The position numbers and the translations under genes were made by a program. Under the pieces are notes generated by a model. It was not told the origin of the DNA. It made no database searches and saw only the letters and a list, made by a program, of their open reading frames with translations. A stretch of DNA of 64,000 nt from Blastococcus haudaquaticus (GTDB lineage: Bacteria; Actinomycetota; Actinomycetes; Mycobacteriales; Geodermatophilaceae): the NCBI RefSeq assembly GCF_900230285.1, contig NZ_OCNK01000007.1:1-64000 (forward strand), read 5' to 3'. The first letter of the stretch is position 1. Every line of letters begins with the position of its first letter. Shown piece after piece: positions 8,632-17,549 of this stretch.

Positions 8632-9156
8632 GTGCCTCTTCCCCCGCCGGTTCTCCTGCTCGACGTCGACGGCGTGCTGAACGCCGTCCGCCCCGACCTG
8701 CCGGAGGGCTGGCGGCGCGGGACCTTCAACGGCTACGTGCTGTCGTGGGACCCGACCGTCGTCGCCCGGCTGCGCGAGTGGCACGAGTCGGGCCGGGTGG
8801 AGCTGCAGTGGCTGACGACGTGGACGCGGCTGGCCGACCGGCTGCTCGCCGAGCCGATGGGCCTGCCCCGCGGGCTGCGGACGCACGACCGGGAGGAGGT
8901 GCTGCCGACCGGCTACGGCGAGGACCGGCGGGGGCTCTCCGGGTGGTGGAAGCTGGCCGCTGCGCGGGCGGTCGCGGAGGCCGAGCCGGACCGGCGGATC
9001 GTGTGGATCGACGACGACCTGGCCGAGCAGGCGGCGGACACGAGTGAGTGGCTGGCCGCCCACGGGCACGTGCTCGTGGTGGCGCCGGCGTTCGTGCGGG
9101 GGCTGACGCACGCCGAGCTGGACCGGGTGGAGGCCTGGCTCGACGAGACGGGCTGA
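8632..9156 (+). CDS. HAD-like domain protein
   Basis: A 174-aa protein opening with VLLLDVDGVLNAV, the DxD motif I of HAD-superfamily phosphatases; RIVWIDDDLAEQ near residue 125 supplies a motif-IV-like acidic pair. The rest (WLTTWTRLADRLL) resembles the small HAD proteins annotated only as HAD domain-containing in actinobacteria. GTG at 8632 is favoured because GGTAGGA lies upstream and homology begins there; a GTG at 8590 would add 14 residues. It is transcribed divergently from the flavoprotein gene. The substrate is unknown. Confidence 0.7.
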   Translation: MPLPPPVLLLDVDGVLNAVRPDLPEGWRRGTFNGYVLSWDPTVVARLREWHESGRVELQWLTTWTRLADRLLAEPMGLPRGLRTHDREEVLPTGYGEDRRGLSGWWKLAAARAVAEAEPDRRIVWIDDDLAEQAADTSEWLAAHGHVLVVAPAFVRGLTHAELDRVEAWLDETG

Positions 9157-9221
9157 GCGGGACTCACAGGAAGTCGACCTACCCTGGTCGTTCCGACCCC
9201 GACCCGAGGAGGACCAGCCGC

Positions 9222-10382
9222 ATGCCCTCCTCCGATCCGGACTCGCAGGGCACGCGCCCGCTCCGCCGGCGGGTGGACACCCAGCCCCAGCCGGTGCAGC
9301 CGCGGGCCGACCGTCCGCGGTTCGACCGTCCGCCGCCGGCCGGCAACGACTGGTACGGCGCCCCGCCGGGGCACTCCGGCCCGCAGGGATACACGCCCCC
9401 GCAGGGGTACTCGGCGCCGCCGGGGTACGCGGCTCCGCCACCGGTGCAGCAGCCGCCGTACCAGCCGTGGGCCCCGCCGCCGCCTCCTCGGGGTCCCCAT
9501 CCGCCTCCGCAGGGACCGGTTCCGTCGGGTCGCCGCGGCCGCCGTGGGCGGCGGGAGCGTCCTGGGCGGCGGCCGCGTCGTCGGCTGCTGGTCCGGGTCG
9601 CCCGTGTGGTGGCTGTGCTCGCGGTCGTCCAGGTGCTGACGGTGCTGTCGCTGCGCTGGATCGACCCGCCGACGACGGCGTTCATGGCGGCGAACCCGGG
9701 CGGCTCCATCCAGCAGTCGGTGCCGGTCGAGCACATCTCCCGCAACTTCCTGGCCGCGGTGATCGCGCACGAGGACGCCGCGCTCCCCTACCGCGAGGGC
9801 GCCTTCGAATGGGGCGAACTGTGGGTGCGGGCGCAGGCGCACCTGATGGGCGAGGAGGACCCGGCAGGGTCGACGATCCCGCAGCAGGTTGCGAAGAACA
9901 TGTTCCTCAACCAGGAGCTGAGCGCCTGGCGCAAGGCGATCGAAGCGCCGCTCTCCATGGAGATGGCGGCGCTGATCGACGACCGCCGAATGCTCGAGCT
10001 GTACGTCAACTACGCGCAGTTCGGTCCGACGATCTACGGCGTCTGCGCGGCCGGCTGGTACTACTTCGACTCCCCGCCTGCGGAGCTGTCCGCTGCGCAG
10101 GCCGTGCAGTTGGTCGGGCTGCTCCCCTCCCCCGGGCACGTCCAGCGCGCGCCCGGCGGCGGCCTGGACTTCGAGGTGGACGACGGCATGGGCTGGCTGT
10201 CCCGCTCGCACGTGATCAACGCGCAGAACCGGGTGCCCGCCTGGCTCGACCGGCTCGGCTTCCAGCCGGTCGAGGACGTCGGCATCACCGGGCTCGCCTC
10301 CGAACAGCCACCCTCGGACGACGACTGCTCGAGCGCGCCCGAGGAGATCACCGAGCTGATCGAGGCCGAGGGCACCGGCTGA
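9222..10382 (+). CDS. monofunctional peptidoglycan glycosyltransferase (GT51)
   Basis: A 386-aa bitopic membrane protein. Residues 1-115 are a long Pro/Gly/Gln-rich cytoplasmic region ending in an Arg cluster (RRGRRGRRERPGRRPRRR), followed by one membrane helix near 125-142. The GT51 domain then shows AHEDAALPYREGAFEW (catalytic Glu), GSTIPQQVAKNMFL, RKAIEAPLSMEMAAL and LYVNYAQFGPTIYGV. No transpeptidase domain follows, so it resembles MtgA-type enzymes that polymerise lipid II outside the membrane. ATG at 9222 has GAGGAGGACC upstream. The basic, Pro-rich tail may recruit divisome or elongasome partners (inference). Confidence 0.85.
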   Translation: MPSSDPDSQGTRPLRRRVDTQPQPVQPRADRPRFDRPPPAGNDWYGAPPGHSGPQGYTPPQGYSAPPGYAAPPPVQQPPYQPWAPPPPPRGPHPPPQGPVPSGRRGRRGRRERPGRRPRRRLLVRVARVVAVLAVVQVLTVLSLRWIDPPTTAFMAANPGGSIQQSVPVEHISRNFLAAVIAHEDAALPYREGAFEWGELWVRAQAHLMGEEDPAGSTIPQQVAKNMFLNQELSAWRKAIEAPLSMEMAALIDDRRMLELYVNYAQFGPTIYGVCAAGWYYFDSPPAELSAAQAVQLVGLLPSPGHVQRAPGGGLDFEVDDGMGWLSRSHVINAQNRVPAWLDRLGFQPVEDVGITGLASEQPPSDDDCSSAPEEITELIEAEGTG

Positions 10383-10476
10383 CGCGCGGCCGAGTGGCGA
10401 TAGCTCGGACGGAAGCGACGACGTCCATGGCGGGGAATTGTGCCGGTCGGCCAGGAGCTGCCATGGCCTACCGAGG

Positions 10477-10647
10477 TCAGCGGCTCTCGTCGTCCCGCGC
10501 AGGAACGGCCGGCGCGGCGGGCCGCGGCCGGGAGAAGCCGGCGTCGAACCGCTGGGTCACGTCCAGCTCGCCGGTGTCGGCAGCAGCGTGCCGCCCGAGG
10601 ACGGGCATCTTGAATTCAGCGGTCTCGTCGTGCAGGTGCTTGGCCAC
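10477..10647 (-). CDS. small hypothetical protein
   Basis: A 56-codon reading from a GTG at 10647, with a plausible composition (AKHLHDETAEFKMPVLGRH near the N-terminus, Pro/Arg-rich end). No clear Shine-Dalgarno sequence is seen and no family is recognised. It sits in the otherwise empty 384-bp gap between the glycosyltransferase and the DUF4253 gene; the rest of that gap (10648-10766) shows nothing convincing. Confidence 0.35.
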   Translation of the reverse strand: MAKHLHDETAEFKMPVLGRHAAADTGELDVTQRFDAGFSRPRPAAPAVPARDDESR

Positions 10648-10766
10648 GGGATCAGCGTAGGAACGGATCGGGCTCGGTGCGGACCGAGTGAGGCGTGGCG
10701 GCGCACGGGATGCGAACGGGACAGATGAGGTCGAGAAGTCGACTTCTCGACACATCACGCCGTCGC

Positions 10767-11657
10767 TCAGTCGAACCAGAGCGGCCAGACGTGCTCCCGA
10801 GCCACCGCCTGACCAAGCGCGCGCAGAGTCGCCTCCCGTTCCCGGTACGGCGACAGCTCCTGCGGCTGCCACAGGGAGTCGGGGCAGAGCGCGGCGATTT
10901 CGGCTGCGAGGTGGACAGCGTGGTCGTCGTCGATGGGCGGCCGGCTCACCAGCAGCGTGATCGTGGCAAACCCGAGGCCGACGAGGTACGCGCCGAAGCG
11001 GTCCTCCCAGGAGCGCAGCACCGCGGAGACGTCGGCCGGTGTGCGGACGTTGATGGCTCCCGACCAGCCGACGAGTGCGATTGCATCGGCGGGACGGCGG
11101 CAGCTCACGAGTCCGATCCGCGACGGGTCGCCGGCGGGCAGGGCGACCGCGAGCTCGTCCACCGCGGGCCCGCCCGGAGCCAGGCCGGGAAACGCCGGAC
11201 CGAACGGCGCCAACGGTCCGGTCCCTGGCGCCCACGGGTTGTCGATCGGGACGACACTGCCGCGCCAGCCGTCAGCGAGGACGTCGTGCGGGTCCAGGAG
11301 GTCGACGTCGATTTCGGTCGACGGGTCGAACTCGCCGTTCCAGGGTCGACCGGACCCGTCGTAGAGCCCCTGGAGCAGGACGGGCCCCAAGCCGGTGTCC
11401 GGGAACTGCTCGACCAGCCGCCACCACACCGAGACCGGCGCGGGCACCGGCTGGTCGGTCACCCACAGCACGACCGGTGCATCGCCCCGCGGTTCCTTCG
11501 CTGCGACCGGGCGGCCCGGGCCGAGACGCACGGAGCCGAGGCGCAGCGGCCCTGGAACCGGCAGCACACCCGACCGTGGGGCACGCGGAGCTGCCGCCGG
11601 GACGACGGTCACCAGGTCGGGCGAGAGACCGCCGAGCGTGTGGGTGTGGAGATGCAT
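10767..11657 (-). CDS. DUF4253 domain-containing protein
   Basis: A 296-aa cytosolic protein. The C-terminal half matches DUF4253: RIGLVSCRRPADAIALVGW, a SWEDRFGAYLVGLGFATITL block, and an ending WPLWFD (usually WPFWWD). These proteins are common in Actinobacteria, often near polymorphic-toxin or immunity-like genes, but have no established function. The first 120 residues are Pro-rich and unassigned. ATG at 11657 is chosen; the in-frame extension upstream overlaps the VapC region. It is transcribed in the same direction as vapBC with 55 bp between. Confidence 0.7.
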   Translation of the reverse strand: MHLHTHTLGGLSPDLVTVVPAAAPRAPRSGVLPVPGPLRLGSVRLGPGRPVAAKEPRGDAPVVLWVTDQPVPAPVSVWWRLVEQFPDTGLGPVLLQGLYDGSGRPWNGEFDPSTEIDVDLLDPHDVLADGWRGSVVPIDNPWAPGTGPLAPFGPAFPGLAPGGPAVDELAVALPAGDPSRIGLVSCRRPADAIALVGWSGAINVRTPADVSAVLRSWEDRFGAYLVGLGFATITLLVSRPPIDDDHAVHLAAEIAALCPDSLWQPQELSPYREREATLRALGQAVAREHVWPLWFD

Positions 11658-11712
11658 GGCGCGAGCGTTGCAGGCGGACCGGTCGCCCGGAGCTGTTCTC
11701 CACAGGGCCCGG

Positions 11713-12123
11713 TCAGGGGCGTTCCGCGTCGGGCAGCCGGAAGGAACAGCGTGGCCCCGAGGCCGCGGCGAGGCGCCGGTCGAGGGTGACCAACGGCGCA
11801 TCGAGCGCCTCGGCGAGCGCAACGTAGGCAGCGTCGTAAGCGGTGACGGTCGCGTGCAGCAGCTCCCACACCCGGTCGGCCAGCGGCTCGAACGGGAAGG
11901 TAGTCACCGACAGATCGACGAGGTCGCGGTGGGCCAGCGCGCCGGCGTTCGAGCCCAGCCGGCCGGCGAGTACGGCGCGGCGGAGCACGTTGGACACCTC
12001 GACATACAAGTGCGACGGGGCGACGAGGTCCTCGCCGCGGAGGCCGGCGCGTGCCCACACGCCGTCCAGGCCCCCATCGACCAGCGCAGCGACGACGGCA
12101 GACGCATCGACCACGACGGTCAC
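11713..12123 (-). CDS. vapC: VapC-family PIN-domain ribonuclease toxin
   Basis: A 136-aa PIN-domain protein. The acidic metal-binding residues are visible: Asp6 in VVVDASAVV, Glu near 42 in LYVEVSNVLRR, Asp in TAYDAAYVALA and Asp in VTLDRRLA. VapC toxins are Mg-dependent RNases that cut tRNA or rRNA when freed from VapB. The start overlaps the antitoxin stop by ATGA, the standard toxin-antitoxin arrangement. All catalytic residues are present, so it should be active. Confidence 0.85.
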   Translation of the reverse strand: MTVVVDASAVVAALVDGGLDGVWARAGLRGEDLVAPSHLYVEVSNVLRRAVLAGRLGSNAGALAHRDLVDLSVTTFPFEPLADRVWELLHATVTAYDAAYVALAEALDAPLVTLDRRLAAASGPRCSFRLPDAERP

Positions 12124-12356
12124 CTGCGGTCGGCGTCGCGCATCTCGACGATCCCGTCAGCAGGCAGCCGGCTGCCGGTGGCCAGCACCCGATGCTGGAC
12201 GCGATCCCACAACGCGTCCGGGCTCGGCCGCCGCGCCAGCTCCACCAGCTGTGCGCGCAGGTACTCCTGCAGGGACTGCCCGGCCCTGGCCGCACGCGCG
12301 GCCAATTCATCCCGGGTGGCATCCGGGACGTCCCGGATGGTGACCGATACCGTCAT
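12120..12356 (-). CDS. vapB: VapB/FitA-like antitoxin
   Basis: A 78-aa protein with an N-terminal ribbon-helix-helix DNA-binding segment (MTVSVTIRDVPDATRDELAA, then AGQSLQEYLRAQL), typical of FitA/VapB antitoxins, and a C-terminal toxin-neutralising tail. It precedes vapC and overlaps it by 4 bases. Autoregulation through an operator at the start is expected for the family; ATGCAAGCAT next to the ATG is a small imperfect palindrome that could be part of it. Confidence 0.85.
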   Translation of the reverse strand: MTVSVTIRDVPDATRDELAARAARAGQSLQEYLRAQLVELARRPSPDALWDRVQHRVLATGSRLPADGIVEMRDADRR

Positions 12357-12395
12357 GCAAGCATATTAGCAGCATCCGCAGCACATCATCAGCAG
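12357..12395 (-). promoter_or_regulatory. vapBC promoter, probably giving a leaderless mRNA
   Basis: On the minus strand TAATAT (12363-12368) matches the -10 consensus in an AT-rich pocket and ends 6 bp before the vapB ATG, so transcription would start at or next to the A of ATG. No Shine-Dalgarno sequence fits between them. The -35 element is weak. Leaderless mRNAs are common in Actinobacteria. Confidence 0.45.
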
Positions 12396-12473
12396 ATGGT
12401 TCGAGCCTTGCCACCTGTCCACCGGCCGCGGCAGCCGCGACGTCCCGGCAGCTGGTCGCAGTAGCGTCCGGTG

Positions 12474-13583
12474 ATGCCGAAGAGCAGAAAGAGGCGCCCG
12501 CACCGGCGCCACCAGGGCCGCCCTCCCAGGTCGGCCGAGGACGACTTCACCGCCGCTCTCGTCTCGGCTGCCGAGAGCTCGACGCCCGGTCCACTGCTGG
12601 GCGTCGCGGCTGTGATGCTGGACGTCACGGCAGGCGCCGACGACCCGGGCGCGCACCGCCAGGAATTGGTCCTCGGAATGGCCGGGAGCGGACGGCCGGA
12701 GACCGCAGCAGCCGCCGCCGCGGTCGCCACGCTCCTCGGCGACGACGAGCTGCGCCGGCGGGTGCGCCGGGAGGTCGCCGAGAGCGGCCTGGTGCTGCCG
12801 CGCTGGCTCGCCGAGCTGCACCGCACCGAGGCCCTCGGGCGGGCGGTCGAGATCAGCACGGTGTATCGAGACGCCGACCAGCTGCTCGTCGGCGCCACGG
12901 TGCCAGGTGGGTACCCGCTCACCGCCGTCGTCCTCGTCGACAACGAGCTCGGCGCCTTCGCCGCAGACGGTTTCGTGGTCGAAGCACGTCTGGACGACGT
13001 GGCCGCGATCGCGCTCGCGGACGTCGGCGAGGATGCGTGCCTTCGCGACATCCCTCCCGCCGATGCGCGGGCCCGCATCGAAGCTGCCGTCCGGGAACTG
13101 GACCTGGGGCCGGGGACGGGAGGCTACGAGAGCTGGGCGCAGTCCCGCCCGCTGGTGACGTGGGTCGTGGGCCTGCAGCCGGCCGGTGGCTCGGCCGATG
13201 CGCTGCAGGAGCTCTCTGAGGACGAGTTGGACGACATCACCGACAGCTTCCTCGCCAGCCCGTTCGGACCGGCCTGGGCCGGGGCGGACCTCCGACCCCT
13301 CGTCGACGAGGTCGTGACGGCGGGCAGCGCCAACGGGATCGGCGATCCGCTGGTCTGGAGCCCGGACAACGTGCGCAAGCTCCTCACCCCCGAGTTCCGG
13401 ATGCTGGACGACTCGACGCCGTTCCTCCATCGCGTACCGGAGCTGCTCCGCGATCTGATCCGCTACGGGCACGCCGAGCGTGGGCTACGACCCGGGCTCA
13501 CGGCTGCAGCGCTCTCCGCCCTCGACGCCGCGGCTGGGTCCTTCCTCGCTGCGGTGCAGGACCTGGACGCGAACGAGAGCTGA
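12474..13583 (+). CDS. hypothetical protein, conserved-looking
   Basis: A 369-aa soluble protein with a basic start (KSRKRRPHRRHQGR) and then an acidic, helical body. No family is recognised. A central segment (YPLTAVVLVDNELGAFAADGF) is beta-rich and hydrophobic, and the C-terminus (ELLRDLIRYGHAERGLRPGLTAAALSALDA) is helical. Codon pattern is typical of the window and supports this strand over the open frame on the other. ATG at 12474 is used; a GTG directly before it is also possible. It is divergent from vapBC and probably unrelated to it. Confidence 0.6.
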   Translation: MPKSRKRRPHRRHQGRPPRSAEDDFTAALVSAAESSTPGPLLGVAAVMLDVTAGADDPGAHRQELVLGMAGSGRPETAAAAAAVATLLGDDELRRRVRREVAESGLVLPRWLAELHRTEALGRAVEISTVYRDADQLLVGATVPGGYPLTAVVLVDNELGAFAADGFVVEARLDDVAAIALADVGEDACLRDIPPADARARIEAAVRELDLGPGTGGYESWAQSRPLVTWVVGLQPAGGSADALQELSEDELDDITDSFLASPFGPAWAGADLRPLVDEVVTAGSANGIGDPLVWSPDNVRKLLTPEFRMLDDSTPFLHRVPELLRDLIRYGHAERGLRPGLTAAALSALDAAAGSFLAAVQDLDANES

Positions 13584-13643
13584 GCACAGGCGCGGCGAGG
13601 ACCGGCGCCGCCCGCTGCTATGGATGGCGGAGAACCGGATCCT

Positions 13644-15377
13644 TCAGCCGGCCGGCAGGGTCACCGACGACGGCGACGGCCCGCCGGAGCAGATCCGGTG
13701 CTTCACCGGTACGCCGTGGGTCGCCTCGCCGGGCGGCTCTCCCGTGCCGAGGTTCCGGGCGTAGCGAGGGTGCGCGCCGCCGGACACCTGCAGCCGAATG
13801 CGATGACCGGCCCGGAAGCGGTGCGCGGTGTCGGGCAGCGTCGCCTCGACCGTCCGCTCCCCCGTCACCGGCTCCTCACCGGGCGCGGGGTCGAGCCGGA
13901 CCAGCCGGTCGGTGACGTTGATCGACTTCCCGTTCGGCTCGACGTCGCAGAGCCGCATGAAAACGTCGGAGTACGGGTTGTCCGACTCGACGGACAGCCG
14001 GACGCGCGCCCCGCCGAGCAGCTCGACCGGCTTCCGGAGCGGACCGGTGGTAAAGGTGACGACGTCGTCGCGCGCCTCGAGGTCGCGGTTGTCGCGCTGG
14101 CCCGCGCTGCCGGCGAGCACGCGGCCGCCGACCGAGGGCGTCGGGTCCATCGGGTCGTAGTGGACGGTCGTGACCCCGGGCTCGGCCGGTGCGTCGTCGT
14201 CCAGCCGTCCGTCCGGGGCCAGGTACCAGGTGCGGTCGGTGGTGCGCGGGGGCCAGTCGGGCAGGGTGCGCCAGGTGCCCGCGCCGGTGACGTGCACTCG
14301 CACGCGGCCGGGTCGCGGCGCGGCGGGCTCGGCGCCGGCCACGGGCAGGTGGACGTTCAGCCAGGCGAGGCTCTCCGGCGTCGTCACCGCCGGGTCGATG
14401 CCCAGGTGCGCCCACGGGCCGACGGTGAGGCCGACGTCGACGCCGCGGTCGCGCAGGGCGGCGTACTGGTAGAGCGTCTGCTCGAGGAACCAGTCCTGCC
14501 AGCCGCCGATGAGCAGCGTCGGGACCGTGGATGAGTGGACGGCGGGCGTGGCGCGGTAGCGGTCCCAGTAGGGGTCGGACAGGTCGGGGTGGGCCAGCCA
14601 CTCGTCGAACCACGGGGCCGGGTTCCCGCCGAAGCGCTCGGCCAGCCCCTGCAGCGGGAGCTCGCCGAGGTAGGGGGCCAGCCGCCGCTCCGCCGTCGCC
14701 AGCCGGACGAGCCCGCGCAGGAAGCCGACCCGCTCCTGGTGGGCGACGAGGTCGGTCCAGATGGAGAGGTTGGTGAGCTGGAAGGCGCCGTCGATCATCC
14801 CGGCCTGGGCGAGGTCGTGCGGGCCGATGTGCAGCACCATCGCCTTCAGCTCGGGCGGCGGGTCGAGGGCCAGCGCCCACTGCGTGTAGCCGAGGTAGCT
14901 GGGCCCGAGGGTGGCGAGCCGGCCGTCGAACCACTCCTGGTCGCGGAGCCAGGCGACGGTGTCCTGCCCGTCGTGCTCCTCGTTCACGACGGGGGTGAAG
15001 TCACCGCCGGAGCCGAACGTGCCGCGAACGCTCTGCAGCACCACCGCGTAGCCGCGCTCGGCGTACGGCACCGTCATCGGGAAGGCGAACCCGGCGCCGC
15101 GGCCGTACGGGGAGCGCAGCAGCACGGTGGGGTGCGGGCCTGTGCTGGTCGGCAGGTAGACGTCGGCCCGCAGGGTGGTGCCGTCGCGCATGGGGACGTC
15201 GACGCCGCGCAGCACGCGGACCTCGTTCGTGGCCGCGGGCAGACCCCACCGCCGGGTCAGCGCGGACGCGGCGATCCGGGCGGCGCGGGACAGGGGCGCG
15301 CCCCCTGCCGGAGGACGGCGGTCGAGCAGGGGCACGGGCGCTCCTGGGCTGGTCGGGCCGGGGATCGGCCTGGACAC
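13644..15377 (-). CDS. CocE/NonD family hydrolase (X-Pro dipeptidyl-peptidase type)
   Basis: A 577-aa serine hydrolase. The N-terminal alpha/beta-hydrolase domain has RDGTTLRADVYLP, an oxyanion-side SPYGRG, the nucleophile elbow LGPSYLGYTQW, the acid in LIGGWQDWF and the base in VGPWAHLG. The C-terminal part (VHVTGAGTWRTLPDWPP to the end) is the jelly-roll domain of X-Pro dipeptidyl-peptidase/CocE enzymes. It cleaves esters or amides; the substrate cannot be read. GTG at 15377 is the nearest good start; sequence upstream in frame is shadow. No signal peptide is evident. Confidence 0.85.
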   Translation of the reverse strand: MSRPIPGPTSPGAPVPLLDRRPPAGGAPLSRAARIAASALTRRWGLPAATNEVRVLRGVDVPMRDGTTLRADVYLPTSTGPHPTVLLRSPYGRGAGFAFPMTVPYAERGYAVVLQSVRGTFGSGGDFTPVVNEEHDGQDTVAWLRDQEWFDGRLATLGPSYLGYTQWALALDPPPELKAMVLHIGPHDLAQAGMIDGAFQLTNLSIWTDLVAHQERVGFLRGLVRLATAERRLAPYLGELPLQGLAERFGGNPAPWFDEWLAHPDLSDPYWDRYRATPAVHSSTVPTLLIGGWQDWFLEQTLYQYAALRDRGVDVGLTVGPWAHLGIDPAVTTPESLAWLNVHLPVAGAEPAAPRPGRVRVHVTGAGTWRTLPDWPPRTTDRTWYLAPDGRLDDDAPAEPGVTTVHYDPMDPTPSVGGRVLAGSAGQRDNRDLEARDDVVTFTTGPLRKPVELLGGARVRLSVESDNPYSDVFMRLCDVEPNGKSINVTDRLVRLDPAPGEEPVTGERTVEATLPDTAHRFRAGHRIRLQVSGGAHPRYARNLGTGEPPGEATHGVPVKHRICSGGPSPSSVTLPAG

Positions 15378-15446
15378 TAGTTCGCCGATGAGTCCGCCTC
15401 CCCAAAGTGGTCGAACCCTCGTCGGCCACCGCGAGCGAGGAGCACC

Positions 15447-16091
15447 GTGACGCAGCTGCTGAAGGTCCAGAACCTGTTCCTGTCGAGCGACGGGTTCGGA
15501 GCCGGCGAGGGCCAGAGCCTGGAGCGGCCGTTCGGCCACGCGAACCCCGCGGAGCTGGCCTCCTGGGCCGGCGCGACGGCGAGCTGGCCCAACCGCACCG
15601 AGCCGGGCGGGAGCCGCGGCCTCGACGACTACTTCACCCGCGACTTCGCGAACAACATCGGCGCGGAGATCATGGGTCGCAACAAGTTCAGCCCGTACCG
15701 GGGGCCGCACGACCTCGAGTGGCAGGGCTGGTGGGGCGACGAGCCGCCGTTCCACACCCCGGTGTTCGTGCTGACGCACTTCGATCGCACGTCGTTCACG
15801 CTGTCGGACACGACGTTCCACTTCGTGTCCGGCGAACCGGCCGCGGTTCTCGAGCAGGCCCGGGCGGCCGCCGAGGGCAGGGACGTCCGACTCGGCGGCG
15901 GGGTCACCACCATCCGCGAGTTCCTCGAGGCTGACCTCGTCGACACAATGCACGTGGCGGTCTCGCGGGGCGTGACGCTCGGCTCGGGGGTGCGGCTCTG
16001 GGAGTCGCCCGACGAGCTGCTCGACCGCTTCCACCTCGAGGTCGTCCCCAGTCCGAGCGGCGTGGTCCACCACATCTTCTGGCGGAGGTGA
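15447..16091 (+). CDS. dihydrofolate reductase family (RibD C-terminal-like) protein
   Basis: A 214-aa protein of the RibD C-terminal/DHFR-like family. Signatures are LLKVQNLFLSSDGFGAG at the N-terminus, AEIMGRNKFSPYRG in the middle and VRLGGGVTTIREFLEADLVD followed by HVAVSRGVTLGSGVRLW. These are NADPH-dependent reductases; most actinobacterial members are uncharacterised and are not the housekeeping DHFR. The GTG start at 15447 follows a GCGAGGAG ribosome-binding site. It is divergent from the CocE gene across 69 bp. Confidence 0.85.
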   Translation: MTQLLKVQNLFLSSDGFGAGEGQSLERPFGHANPAELASWAGATASWPNRTEPGGSRGLDDYFTRDFANNIGAEIMGRNKFSPYRGPHDLEWQGWWGDEPPFHTPVFVLTHFDRTSFTLSDTTFHFVSGEPAAVLEQARAAAEGRDVRLGGGVTTIREFLEADLVDTMHVAVSRGVTLGSGVRLWESPDELLDRFHLEVVPSPSGVVHHIFWRR

Positions 16092-16169
16092 GGGCACAGC
16101 TGTGAGCCCCTCTGCAGTCTGGGCGGAGCCGATTTCGGCCCACCCGGAGCACCTGGCACTGTGAGAGGC

Positions 16170-17549
16170 ATGCACCGCTCCCACCGTGTGGCCGGCGCGC
16201 TGGTCGGCTCGGCCGTCGGCGACGCACTCGGGGCGCCGTTCGAGTTCGGCCCTGCTGGTCGGTTCACCGCCCGCTTCCCCGTGCCCGCCCGCGGCGCGAA
16301 GACGGAGATGTGCGGCGGCGGCTCGCTAGGATGGGAGCCGGGCGAGTTCACCGACGACACGCAGCTGGCGCTGATCGTGGCGTCCTCGTTGCTGGACCGG
16401 GGCGGCCTCGACGAGGCCGACCTCTTCGGCCGATTCGTGCGCTGGGCGAAGGCGGAGCCGCCGGACATCGGCAACCAGACCCGTGCGGTGCTGCGGTCGG
16501 GCCGGCCGTGGAACGTCGCCTCGGCCGAGCACTTCGCCCGGTCCGGCCACGCCGCAGGCAACGGCTCGCTGATGCGGACGACGCCGGCGGCGATTTTCTT
16601 CTCCCGCGCCGGCACCGAGACGACGACGGACGCGGCGTGCCGGATCTCGGCGCTGACGCACGGTGACCCGGCGGCCGGCGAGGGCTGCGCGATCTTCCAC
16701 GAGCTGATGCGGGTGGCGCTGGACGGCGGCGACCCGCTGGCGGCGGTTCCTACGGCGCTGACTCTGGTCGCTGACGAGCACCGGGAGCGGTGGGCGACGG
16801 TGCTGGCGCCTTCGTGGACGCCGGCCGAGGCAACCGAGTCGAACGGCGCGGTCTGGCCGACGCTCGGCCAGGCGATGTGGGCGCTGCGGAACGGGCGCGA
16901 CTTCGCCGAGGTGATGCGGCTGGTGATCGACCTCGGCGGGGACACCGACACGGTGGCGTGCGTCGCCGGCGGGCTGGCCGGTGCCATGTTCGGCATGGGC
17001 GGGATCCCGAGCCGGTGGGCGTCGGTGGTGCACGGCCGGGTGCCCGGTCACGGCGACAAGGTCTGGCGGGTGGCCGACCTGCAGCAGCTCGCGGCAGCGC
17101 TGGACGGCGGGGCGCAGCAGAACTACGACCCGGGCGTCATCCCGCGGATCGGCCCGAAGGAGGTGCTGCCGGGCATCTGGGCGGCCAACCTCGACGGCGC
17201 CCGGTACAGCGACACTGACTTCGCGGTGATCTCGCTGTGTCGCCTGGGCGAGCCGTTCCCGCACGAGCTGCAGCGGATGGCCTACATCGCCGACAACGAG
17301 CACAACAGCGACCTGGACGTCGTGCTGGCCGATGTCCTCGACGACATGGCGGCCCTGCGGGCGGAAGGCCACCGCTTGCTGGTGCACTGCCACGGCGGCG
17401 CTTCGCGGACCGGCCTGGTGTTCCGCGCTTGGCTCATGCGGACGGAAGGGATGTCGGCCGACGAGGCGACCGCGCACATCGCCGACCGCTGGCCGCACCT
17501 CGGCCTGTGGAATGCCAGTTTCACAGCTGCGCTCGCGCAATTGCGCTAA
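16170..17549 (+). CDS. ADP-ribosylglycohydrolase fused to dual-specificity protein phosphatase
   Basis: A 459-aa two-domain protein. Residues 1 to about 300 are an ARH/DraG-type glycohydrolase: GSAVGDALGAPFEF, the Mg-binding FTDDTQLAL and GGDTDTVACVAGGLAGAMF. It would remove ADP-ribose from proteins or nucleic acids. Residues 320-459 form a dual-specificity phosphatase with the P-loop VHCHGGASRTG; Cys407 is the nucleophile and Arg413 the phosphate binder. All catalytic residues are present in both halves. The fusion suggests that ADP-ribose and phosphate marks are removed by one enzyme. GTG at 16161 is an alternative start. It is the last gene before the defence island. Confidence 0.85.
   Translation: MHRSHRVAGALVGSAVGDALGAPFEFGPAGRFTARFPVPARGAKTEMCGGGSLGWEPGEFTDDTQLALIVASSLLDRGGLDEADLFGRFVRWAKAEPPDIGNQTRAVLRSGRPWNVASAEHFARSGHAAGNGSLMRTTPAAIFFSRAGTETTTDAACRISALTHGDPAAGEGCAIFHELMRVALDGGDPLAAVPTALTLVADEHRERWATVLAPSWTPAEATESNGAVWPTLGQAMWALRNGRDFAEVMRLVIDLGGDTDTVACVAGGLAGAMFGMGGIPSRWASVVHGRVPGHGDKVWRVADLQQLAAALDGGAQQNYDPGVIPRIGPKEVLPGIWAANLDGARYSDTDFAVISLCRLGEPFPHELQRMAYIADNEHNSDLDVVLADVLDDMAALRAEGHRLLVHCHGGASRTGLVFRAWLMRTEGMSADEATAHIADRWPHLGLWNASFTAALAQLR

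Noticed and set aside
12366-13472. A 368-codon open frame opposite the hypothetical gene at 12474-13583
   Set aside because: Its translation is Arg/His-rich without secondary-structure logic, while the plus-strand product has normal hydrophobic patterning.
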